64,000 nucleotides of DNA from Toxotes chatareus (lineage: Eukaryota > Chordata > Actinopteri > Toxotidae): assembly GCA_016801885.1 (NCBI GenBank), contig CM028888.1:9568170-9632169 (forward strand), given 5' to 3'. Positions 28,001-40,000 of the stretch are shown one piece after another. The translations under genes and the position numbers were made by a program. The notes beneath the pieces are model-generated. The model was not told the origin of the DNA, searched no databases, and worked only from the letters and a program-made list of their open reading frames with translations. Position 1 is the stretch's first letter. Each line of letters opens with the position of its first letter.

Positions 28001-31000
28001 ACAAAATCAGTGAACATTAGATAAACCAGTTGCTTCTTGCCTTTTACTCAATATTCAAATACTCAAATACTATATGTAGTAATTGCTTGCTCTGTAGCTA
28101 CATGGAGACATTCAGTGAACACTGTATTTAACCTCTGGTCAACTTCTGTATATACTGAAGTGATTGTAATTGCCAGTTTGTGTGTTACCTGTTATCCTTT
28201 GCGCCTGCAGGCCCTTATTCAGCTGCCGGTCTACATCTCCCAGTGCGAGGAGGTCAGAGTATTTTTTGAGACCAGACCTGAAGACCTCAACCCACCTAAG
28301 GAGTAAGTACTACACATGGACACACATACATCTTCTCAACTGTTAGAAACCCTCACATACACACACACACGGGAAACACCCGTCATTGTTCCTGTGACTG
28401 ATGTCATGTCACGTCCTGTCTGTATTTACCCCCAGTCTGCCAGTAATGAGCATTCATTACATCCCCTAATGGATATTTCATACTGTTGCACTACTTCCAG
28501 TTGGATTGCTCAAACAGAAACACACTTAGTGGGTCTATTTTTTTTTCCAAATGCTGAGTTTACATTTAAGCATGTAGCTGCAGCTCAGTTCAGCCACCAG
28601 GCTCCAGACAGCTGAGACAGCATGGTTGCTCTGAAGGTCTGCAGATCTGCTCTGTTCTCTCTTGTAAACCTCACTTAACACATCAGCGTCATATCCAGCT
28701 CTGACAGTTACTGTGTGGTAAAGCTAAGACATCACTGGTCAATGAATGCCAACTTTCAACACACACAAGTACGTGTTGATACACACGTAACTTCACACAC
28801 AGGTGTCGGTTGCAGATGTGTTGTTATTAAGGTTACCAGCACCTTCAGGGCAGTGGGGGTTGCGGGTGACTGATTTTATAGAGACCAAAATGCGGCACTC
28901 ACATTTTAAACCTTGAGATGGTTTTTACACCACCGTCTGTCAGCTGAGGCATTAGTTTGAACCCCTCTGTCATCACATACTGATGTGTGGCAACGGGTGT
29001 TGAGAAGTTGCCCCCATTGGCAGGAAAATTAGTTGATAAGTCCTGAGATATGCCAGGAGTGCGTGTTGGGAAAGAAGTAAGGTAGCGTGTAAAGAAGGGA
29101 GTGGGGTTTTTGAAGTTTTCAAGGCATAGTTGTAAAATCTGGGTCACATAAATAAGTCTATCACTTTGTTCCAATTCTTTACTTAATACTATTCTATTGT
29201 ACTGCACTAATTATATGAATATAATAGGACTATGCACTTCATCATCTTATACAATTAGCAAAATGTTTTTCAAAGTAATAATGACTTAAATGATTAGATA
29301 TAAATCCTTTGAGATATCCATTGTGCATTATGTTGTTTGCATTGTGTGACAGTAGTGTCCACTCTCAGTTACTGTAATGCCCTCAATCACTTTCTCTGGC
29401 CTGCCTTGACATTTGAACTCAGTAAAACTGCTGAGCCAGTGAAACTGCAAAAATTTAGCTCCACCTAAGGATTCAGTTTTAATACTGTAGCTCCAGGTAC
29501 ATTTGACCCAAAAGCCAGTGTGTTTTTATAGCATCTTTCAAAATGTTCTGCTTTTTGTTGGTACAAGAAACAATCCCTGTGATGTAGTCTGAGTTTCATT
29601 TCAGTCTTTCATTCACTGTGTGATCATTGTGTAATGTAATTATTAACACATCCTGTGAGAGCAGCACAAAATTTACTTCTTATTTATTATTACTTACTAT
29701 TCATATCCTGTATTTAGCTAATGCCCATTAGGAGTGACTTACACTGAGTGAGCAGCGAGGGGTTCTCGTTCAAGGACATTTAACAGGACACAGAGCTGTT
29801 ATGGGGATTGAGTACGAGATGCGTACTTGCACCAGTCTGCCATATTGTCACCTATAATGTAGATGGATTTAACGTCACTTTGAAGTGTGCTGTGTTTTGC
29901 AGTCACATAGTTTACAGAGCTTGCTGTACTGCACAGGCCTGTGATAGTATAATCAGATTTTTGTGGACATGTCACTCTACATAGATGCTTGTCTCATCTC
30001 AGCATTTTTATTTAGTGTTACTATCTTAACCCTGTGCAACTCTCCTATGACTGATGCTAAACTGCCCATTGTAGACCAGACTAAATGCTTGTACTGTTAA
30101 CTATCACATTATACAGCAGCGGGAAGTGCATTTACACAAGAACTTACGCAATACAAAACGTTACTTGCACATCTAATCAGTATACATAGTGAAGAAAAGT
30201 TCACATTTCCTACAGTATGCCCTCTGTGATGTGGAGCTGTAGTGGCTGTTTATCAGTTTTATATTAATCAGACATAGACAGATCTCTGAACTGGCATTGG
30301 TAATTGCTTGATGGTAAATGGGCAATATGTCTGAAAGAATCGAAGGTCTGTCAGCCGACTTTTGATCTGTATGTATAGTTCCTGACAGCTAGACCTTTAA
30401 CTCTGTCTCCTTTCTCTTTCACTCTCTCTCTCTCTCACACACACACACTTTGTCTTCTCTGTCCTCCCTCAGTGAGATTGCCAAGGAGACATACCTCCTT
30501 ACTCCTTATACAAAACCCCAAGCATGTGTTTGGAGAAGCAGGAAAGAGAGGGAGCAATTACTTGAGGTGGATGAATATAGGAAGGAAAGACCTTGGTTTG
30601 TCTTTATTGAAATTGGATTACTGCTTTCTGCTAGTGCAGCCTGTTGTTTGGCTGACTGACAACAGGGCTGGTGTACAGACACAGCAGCCACTGTGGGAGA
30701 AGATTTATCATGGCCTATAAATTTACTGCACTGAGAGGGGCATCTTAGACTTCCTCCATATGAGCGGCAAAGTTAGAGGAGAAGAAAAGAAACACTTGAC
30801 TGTAAAGAGGAAGTAGAGAGTCTGGAAGAGAACCAGAAAGGATGGGTCAGAAGGGAAGGTGTCTGGAGAGAAGAGGAAGTGCAACAAGGATGGGGCAAGG
30901 GAAGTAAAAGGGAAAGTAGGAGAGAAGAAAATAGAATTAGTTGTGGACCAAGATGGAATTAGAGCTGAATGGAAAGAATGAAAGGGAGCTTGTATACGAC

Positions 31001-34000
31001 TAGGACAGAGGGAGGTGAAGGGATGGGTTGAGGTGACCCAAGGAGGGAGGGAATAGAGGGAAAAATATGATGACATGGTGGCTTCATTAATCATTCAAAT
31101 CAATATTGTACGAGTCCTCTGTAGTAGTGCATCTGTTTACTGAAAGGTTTGACTCCAGGAGTAGAAAACTTAATCGCTTTATTTTAATAGGTCTCCCACA
31201 ATCAGAGCCCAGAGCGAGTATATGCATATCCTGCCCTGTATTAGAGGCTTTGATAGATGTCACTTTATTTATTTATTTTCTCTGACCGCAAATCAGCAAA
31301 GTGTGTTCTCACGACTTTTCTTTAGTTATAGTTTGTTCTCCTATTTATCATGTCAGTGGCCGCCATATGACTCAGCGATGTTTGCCCGATATGAATTTTC
31401 CCATGAAAGTTGAAATTGGAGTTGGCCCTAATGGCAATTTTTTTTTTGTAATCCAGCCCCAGAGTAACATGAAAACTGGGAGGGAGCATGAGGATTCATT
31501 TGATTTGATACTCTAAAGTAGTTAAAATAATCGTATTAGGCCAAGGGTCCAAATTAGTGTCTATGTCTGGTGTCTAACTAGACCATGGTTTCACTTCTCT
31601 TCAAAACAAGCAAACAAAGCATACACATACTGTACACAAACATTGCTCTTCTATAATAATCCAGATCACTGGTATTGCTATGGTTGGCCCAGGCAGGGAT
31701 TTTTTTTTTATAGAATGTTAATGGGTACACTTATGGGTAAAGATTTATCGAGACCTAAGCCTCCACAATTAACAGTTCTGCCGATTGAACGATGTGTGGC
31801 TGAGAGCATTCATGTTGATGCAGGGAAACGAACAAGGACTAGCTGCCAAGGAAAATGATTAAGGGAGATGAAGGACTGAGTTAAGTAGACATGGAAGATG
31901 TGAGATGGAAAAAGGAAGGCGATGGAAGGCCATAAAGTAAGGGAGCAATATTTAGATAAAGAGGGAGAGACAGAGTGAGAGGAAGAGTAAAATGGTGCAC
32001 ATTAGCCACCATTGACTTTTCAGGGGAATCTGGACATTGAATCAGCTCCTGACTGCTGCTGTGGACTGATGGTCTATTTATCTGGCTAATGTCTAAACCA
32101 GACACAGCAGATGCTGTATTGAATTTAACATCAGGCTAAATTTCACAGATCAGCCATCTAGAGGCCCCTAACTCACACTGCCTTCAATCAGAGCGAGAAG
32201 AGGCAGAAAGACAAATCCTTTTCTCATATGTATTGTATGTAGCATATTAATAGATCTCACAGATAAATATTAGCGTTAATTCTTTGCTGTAGAAATCACT
32301 CCTCTGTCATGATGTCGCACCATGTCAAATTCAAAAATCTTGCGAAACAAAAACTGATTAACTGTAGTTAATTCAAAGTTTATTTGAAAAGCATCATTAG
32401 TGCCAGATTGCTTTAAAGTTAATTGAAAACAGCACCAGAAATATACATAGTACTGGTAACAACAGCAGCAGTATAGGGTCATTCAAAGTATCGATTAGAA
32501 GATAACAAATCAGTGACAGTAAAGAGTGAATAACTAGGGCTTCTTCAAATTTTAAGCTATTATGTGGCATCTGTGAGTTTATGTGACTTAAATACTCTAA
32601 ATATTTAGAATAACATTTGGCAAGTTGACTTATTTTCTTGTAATAATGTGATGATTTCCTCTCATTACCAGGGAACCCATCGGAAAGAAGAAATCAGGTA
32701 AGGTGCAGCTTTGTTTGTGTATTTTAAATGAAAATGGGGTTTGGTGGCCTTGACTATGGTGCGTAATTTTGTCTTTGGAAAAAAAAATGCAAAAATAGAA
32801 TCAGGTATTTATTCTTCTGTATGAATACGTGGCTTTATCTCCATCTAGTGGTCACTGAGTTTAACACAGGTTAAAAAACCTTATTTCCAGCAGAACAGTT
32901 GTTCTTTCTTCATCAACAGGACATTTTCTGTCTACACTCATATAGTTTAAATGTTTTTTTCTGAAGTTGACTATTACAGTACCAGTTACAAAGAAAGCAC
33001 TTTTGACTTTGTTTCTCTTTATATCCTCTCTATCCTCTCCACTCATCTAATATTCTTAAGTTGCATCCATGTCATTTTTTTCAGTTTTCTTCTCCATTCA
33101 TTTTCCTTTCCATCAGGGTTTGTGGAGAGAGCGACTACTTTCCTAAAGCGAGGTAGTAAAATGCACTGTCATGGTTGGTCGTGCTGTGTGTGTGACCCAT
33201 CGGGTTGCTAGTGACCTGTTCCCCACTCTCGTTCCCTGGCCTGGGCAGGTGGGACGTGGCTCTGTTGAAGGCTTGGGGCTTGCATTGGTTCTGTAAAGGC
33301 AGCAAACAGTATTAACTGATGAACTTAGGACTCTGTATGGCTCATTTTTTAGATGTATATAAGTATGTTGTGTTGGAACAGAGTAGAAAGGACTGACGAC
33401 AATGGCAGGATTTTTACCTTACACCTCCATAGTGGGATTTAGTATATGCTGTGGATGCAATAGGGCCACATATTTTAGCTGAGCTACATTTTCAGCATCA
33501 GGCAAAATCAGTAAAAAGTACTAGGACATTTAGCATCACAAACTACCCACTTAAAAAATAAATGAATGCCAATATTGAATGGCATTGGTATGAATTTATA
33601 AGAATTTATGTTATTTTCATTCCATTTTGTTAATTCATGTTATACAAGTTTTTCTTTAAGTTTTTCTTTAAGTTTTAAGTTAGCAACCTGGTTATTTCTT
33701 CTGTTTCTGATTTACAGAACTCAGAATCTATCTTTAATTAAACCCATTTACCTAGCTTTCTGCTCTTCACTGAAGGATGTTCATAGAAGGATAAGATGTG
33801 GTATTTTAAGTTAGAATTTAGCCTTGATGCAAAGGCATAAAGGTTAAAATCTCAACACATTATATGTCAACTAAAAGGTATTTTGTTCAGTTAATTTTCA
33901 TGTGCAATGTACATTTCTGGTTGTATTGTGAGCCCTCACATGTTAAAAGCAGATTTTTCTCAGGCTGAACACTGGTGGTGGTGGTCTTAGCGGTGCTGAT

Positions 34001-37000
34001 TTGTGTCTGCGTGGAAATCACAGCCATGTTGATGATTGACTTAACCCTTGACACTTTTTAACTTCCTCATTCTCCCATTCTCTAAGTCCCTCTGTCAGCT
34101 CATTGTTTCCCTCACGCCATCTCTCCAATCACATCCGCTATCTCCTCTGCTTCACGTCTGGGTCTGAATCACATCTGGGCCTGAATCTCCACACTGTAGA
34201 TAAGCCTCCTCTCACTTAAACTTTGTTCTCATTGGCTTTTACTAAATTTCGACCTTGGAATTATTCTCTGCATTTTATCACAAATGAGTTGTTCACTCAT
34301 TATAACCTTACAGATGCATTTTGGGTGTTCTGTTAAGGCTGTGTTTAAATTGGATTTTCAGTTAAGTTTTTTTAGTGTAAAGTGTGTGGAAAATGTGACA
34401 TTTCAAAAAGGTCATATTACGTTTGGTCAAGGAGATGCAAAAAAGCTCAGTATTTCAAAGCCACACAGGTGTAATCTTATGATTCCAAGTTCATGGACCA
34501 GAGATCCCCCAGTGAATAATAGGTAATGAGTCGAGGCTTTTTTACATTATTGAGATTTAAGCCATAGCTTTGCCTAAGAAAGGAGCAGGAAGGCAAAAGA
34601 GCTAAAAGAGCCTCTGTTACAATTTGTTCTCCTTAACAGGGGATTCCACCTCAGCAGACCCTCTCCTCCTCGACCAGTATGTGGCAGTGACAGACTATGA
34701 AAAGCAGGAGAGCTCTGAGATCAGCCTGCATGTGGGTCAGGTGGTGGAGGTCATTGAGAAAAATGAGTCTGGTAAGTTCTATACAGCATCCAGTACAGTC
34801 TTTGATTATTTTTTCAAGCTTAGATTGTGCATTCTGGATAGTGAAAACACCAGTAGCTCTTCCAGGAATCAGTAGTAGATAAACATAGGCATGATTGGGA
34901 AAAAAACAGGTATGACTAAATTAAATATTAAATAGAAAAGCCACTAATATTTGCCATGTATTATAACAGTTAATTACCATGAATCCACTATGTCAATGTG
35001 TATTCTGCTCAGGGTGGTGGTTTGTGAGCTCGGACGATGCCCAGGGCTGGGTTCCTGCCACCTGCCTTGAGGCACAGGATGACCCTGATGACTTCACTCT
35101 TCCAGGGGAAGAAGGTACTTAAACTTTCCTTCTGGGTGCTGTTGTTTGCATTCTGTATTGTTAGAGATGTTAAGAGGCCCTTTAGCATTTACTCTCAAAC
35201 CCAACTGTTCATGCAGAGGTTAAACTGTACTCGTATGCAATTTTGACTAATATGTTTGGTGCTGCTGTCTTTCTGTTGCCTTCTAAAGTGCAACACACCA
35301 CATTTAGTGTCACATCAGCTGGGAGACACCAGTTACTAGTTAGACATTCCCTATAAACAGGAGAAGTATTCAGGGTCCGGCGCATATCTGGCGAGTGAAT
35401 GTGACAAAATTGCTGCTTTTCTACAAAGTTAATGTGTCTTGATGTGGGTGTTTTGATGTGCTTCATATTCTACCATTGTGTGTTGCCCTTTAAGAACAGC
35501 TGTCCAAATATGTTTAAATACCTGAATTATAGGGAATGCATAAATACAGTAGCAATAAAATGCCATTTGTGGCATAAATTTGGGTAAGCTACTTAAAAAA
35601 AGCGTGATGTAGATGTTAAAAGAATGATACTGTGCAGCACATTACTTGCAAAGCAAAAACGGGTGCCAAACCAATATGCATAGGTCACGAGCTTGAGAGG
35701 TATGTGGTTTTAAAGTGGACACTGAGCTGGCTGCCCTGTCGTTGCTGGGGAGGTCCCTCCTCAGAGATCTAGAATTGGAGAATCATTCAAATCTAACATC
35801 CACATTCACTGGCGTTGTCACAGATGTCTAGAAAAAGTACAATACAAAAACTGAAGGGGAATACGTTAGCAATTGAGCATGTATAAAACAAAGTATGGTC
35901 CAGTCAGTGCTGGTGAGCATCAGTTTCACAAGTCTCTCAGGAATGAGAAAGATTTAGTTAAGTAGTCCCCAAGTTCATGCTCAAGGCCAATATCACCTAT
36001 TGTTAACCATGAACTATGTGGTCTATTACCTACTATTAAAAGAAGAACAAGTTATAAATAAAGCTAAGTTCTATTACAGGGAAAGAGTCTAGCTAGCGTG
36101 GATCTTTAGGTACCAAGCCTTGTAGTAGAACTTTGGTTACTTCAAGGTCCACCAATATTGACAATGCTTTAATTTAGGATGAAAAGATCATCAGGATGAC
36201 ATATGTAATGTTCACTTCCTATTTTGCCCCACTTACTGTGCTGGGATCAGTGCCTCGGAGATTCTGGTCACTGCCAAGGCACGTGGGTCGACGCAGAACT
36301 TTAGGGGATCTATTCAGCACAGGCTTTGGGCAAGGTGGAGCGCACGCCTTTCTTTTCCCCCCTATTCTAAATGTGTGTGTGCACACACGCATACACAACT
36401 GTGTGCATGGTAGTCCATGTTTATGCATGATATGTATGCCGCATGAGACACCCAAGCATGTAAATTAAATCCTTGCATGCAAAGTGGTTTCTGTATTTGT
36501 GTGTTATAAATTTAAAAAATAGATGAGAACAATATGCATCATTTCAATTAACCAGCATTAATCAAAACTTGATGGATCAGTATAGTAGATCTACATCTCT
36601 ATAATATAGAATAATAGAAGAAATAATGATAAAAATTGTAGAAATGATTCCATTACTAGTACAGTAACATGTTTGTCCTGTTTGTGTTCAATATTTGTGG
36701 AGGTTGTATATGTGTGTTTTGTGTGTTGTGTCTATCTTACATCTTTTCACTCCACAAGATGCTGCTCAAGCCTTGCCTCATTTAATCTGTTACCTAATGT
36801 AAAGCCAATGTACTTCTGTAGCAACTACAGTATCTCATCCTAAATTACAAAGGAAGAGGGCTGTGTTGGACAAAGTATCTTGAACTGTGTGCTTTGTCTC
36901 CCAGGTGTTTTGGTATTTACCCATTTGTGAACCTATATGCAGTAATCTTCATAACAGACATTACGTTCTTATATTTTACAATACTGTCTTTTTCTGACTC

Positions 37001-40000
37001 TAGAAGAGAAGTATTCAGTGATTTACCCATACTCGGCCAGGGACCAGGATGAGATCGACCTGGAGAGAGGCATGATTGTCGAGGTGATTCAGAAGAATTT
37101 GGAGGGCTGGTGGAAGATTAGGTAATTCAAATCAGTGACATTAACTTGCCAAGATATCCTATTCAAGATTTTGGGGATGCTCTTCAAAAAAAAAGTAAAT
37201 ATAAATAGAAAAAAAAGCTGCATGTACTAAAGAGACCTGTTAATTTCTCTAAAAACCTGAATTGACATCAGATCTTAGATAATGATGAGGGAAAAAAAAA
37301 CACTTAACTGACTAATCTCATTGTACAGACTGCCAGATAGTATGCCCACTCAGTGTTTTCAGTGTTGTATATCTCTCAGCCGACTCCACTGAGTGCACAT
37401 CTCTCCTCTGACCAGGTACCAGGGCCGTGAGGGCTGGGCCCCAGCCTCCTACTTGAAGAAGGCGGACATTCAGGGCCAGAAGCAGTCAGCAGGTGCTGCT
37501 GCTCACGCCAGTACAAATGATCTAGATGGGTTTTCAAAACAGAACCAGCAAAACAATGCAGCTAGAGAGAGCCGAGACAACAGCCAGAAAGAAAACCGGC
37601 TCTCAATTTTCTCAGACAACAACAAAAGTAGTAAGTGAATTTAACAAAGGGTGCAGCTCGTGATTCCATCTTTCATGCATATCTTTTCTGCTAATGCAAA
37701 ACTTGATGTCAAATTTCTTATTTTATTCACATTTCCAAAGGTATCTGTCTTTAGTATAAATATTAATGAATCTAGGATGTGTGAAAACACTCAAAAGAAA
37801 GTATACAAAATATATTGCACATTAAGTGATCAACTACACAACAATTGACAAAGAAGCGATTTGCTCTAGTCTAGACTTAATGCCCAGCTATAGTTCTGTA
37901 CCCAGTAAAGTCAAATTTAAATGGAAATTAAAACGTACATGCAAAATGTGTGAGAATTTCAGATGGGCACAGGCCACTGCTGCTTTATGAATGTACACCT
38001 AAACAAAATTATTGATTACATGTCTCTTTTCTTCCACAGAAGTGGGATCCAGACACAGACCTCCTCCACGCAGAGATCTTACCATTGTAAGATTTGACAC
38101 AGCGAGGATTCCATTGTATTACAAGATAGCATTTTTTTCTCAACAAAAAGTTTGTCATCAACTTAACCTTTGCACGCCCTTCTCATATCACACAGCCACG
38201 TGGTGCAAACCTACCCAAGCCACCGATTCCTCCTCAAGTTGAGGAAGAGTTCTACACCATAGCAGACTTCCAGACCACTATCCCTGATGGTATTAGCTTC
38301 CAGGCTGGAGTTAAAGTTGAGGTGGGCCAGGCACTCCTTAAAATCATATTGACATGAAGTATGAAAAAGAATTTTATAGTGAAACATTTGGCTTGAATAA
38401 AGGATTGTAAATTTAGTTTATTCATTTATTTTTGTGATTGATCTTTTTTGTGAATTTTGTGAATGATAAAGTAAAATTAAATGATTATTTTTTTTAACCT
38501 ACCAGGTTATTGAGAAGAATGCAAGTGGTTGGTGGTACATCCAGATAGATGACAAAGAGGGCTGGGCCCCCGCCACCTTTATTGACAAGTACAAGAAGAC
38601 CAGTAATGCCCTGCGACCTAATTTCCTTGCTCCTCTGCCCAATGAGATGGAGAAGCTGAGGCTGGAAGATGGTGGTTCTTCAAATGTTTCAGGCACAGAT
38701 GATAGCTGGTCCAAGCCTTTACCAGATGAGCCAACCACAGCTAGTGAGTCCTGTACCCGACCTAAGCTGAAAGACTGGAAGTCAAGTGCTAGCAAGGGGG
38801 CCTCTGCCTTCTCTGGGCCTTTGCCTCCAGCCCCAGCTGCCCCTCCAGCCGAGGAGAAACCAGCTCTGCCACCTCGAAGGGAGTCCATTAATAAGAGCTT
38901 TGAATTGGAGGTAACAGAGAAACCGAGATCTGATCATTCCAAGCTTTTGCCCCCAAAACCTCCAGCTCCAGGGGTCATCGTGCCACTGGTTACACCCAAG
39001 GCAGCCCCCTTCAAACCAGACAAACCACCAGAGGCCAAGAAAGAAGATAAGAGCAAAGCTCTTCACCTTCGTAATGAGATGGGTCTTGAATGTGGTCACA
39101 AGGTCTCTGCCAAAGAGGTGAAGAAGTTTAATCTGAAACCTGTACCTAAACAGCCACCAAAACCCAAATCTGAAGTGCAAGAGGAAAAAACAGAGGCAGC
39201 TGGTCCATCAGTATTTATGAAGGCCAAGCCAGTGATCCGACCTAAACCTGTTCCAGCTGCAAAGCCAGATCCCCCAGCAGAGAACAAACTAGACATCACC
39301 AACCTGAGAAGCAAGCTGAGGCCATCAAAACCTGCAGATCCCGGCTCTGCGTCAGCTGAGGTGAACCATCAGAATGACAACTCAGCAGCAGGAAATAGTT
39401 CTCACTCCAGTTCACCCTCTAGCTCTTCCCCCATGCATATTCCTACTCTTAACAATGGTAAGTACTGTGACGAGCCAAAAGTCCCCCCAAAACACATTAA
39501 TGGTCATAGCCAAGAGAGCTCATCACCCCCTGCAAAACCAGGAGTGCCTCCCAATAAGGAACCCCCTCAGAGACCTCCTGCCATGGCTCCAAGAAGACCT
39601 CCTCCTCCAAAGAAGACCGACTCATCCAGTCCAACTGAGGTCAAACCTCCATCTGCTCTAAAAGAAGCCCAGGACATTCCCAAGGTTGGACCACCCCCAC
39701 TGAGTAGACCCCCTCCCCCTAAACCCAAAGGGTTTGTTCAGCCACCTCCAAACAAAGAGAAAGAAGAGACCAAGGTTAATAAAGTCCCAATTCCTCCAAA
39801 GCCCCAGCTGAAGAGCGAGAAGCCTGGCCCGCCCAAGGACAAGCTTCCACCTTTACTCAAGGAGCCCAGTAAGGATGAGCTGTATCTAGCTGTGGCAGAC
39901 TTTGAGGGGGATGAGCAAACATCTGGCTTCAAGGTGGGTACAGTGTTTGAGGTGCTGGAAAAAAACAGCAATGGCTGGTGGTTCTGTAAAAATGTAGGAG

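Noticed and set aside
30723..31094. 123-codon Ser/Phe/Pro-rich open frame on the minus strand
   Set aside because: It comes from a purine-rich strand stretch in intron 5 and has no family match or conserved motif.
38499..39971. Several minus-strand and shifted plus-strand open frames
   Set aside because: They are shadows of the proline/lysine-rich terminal exon of sh3pxd2b.
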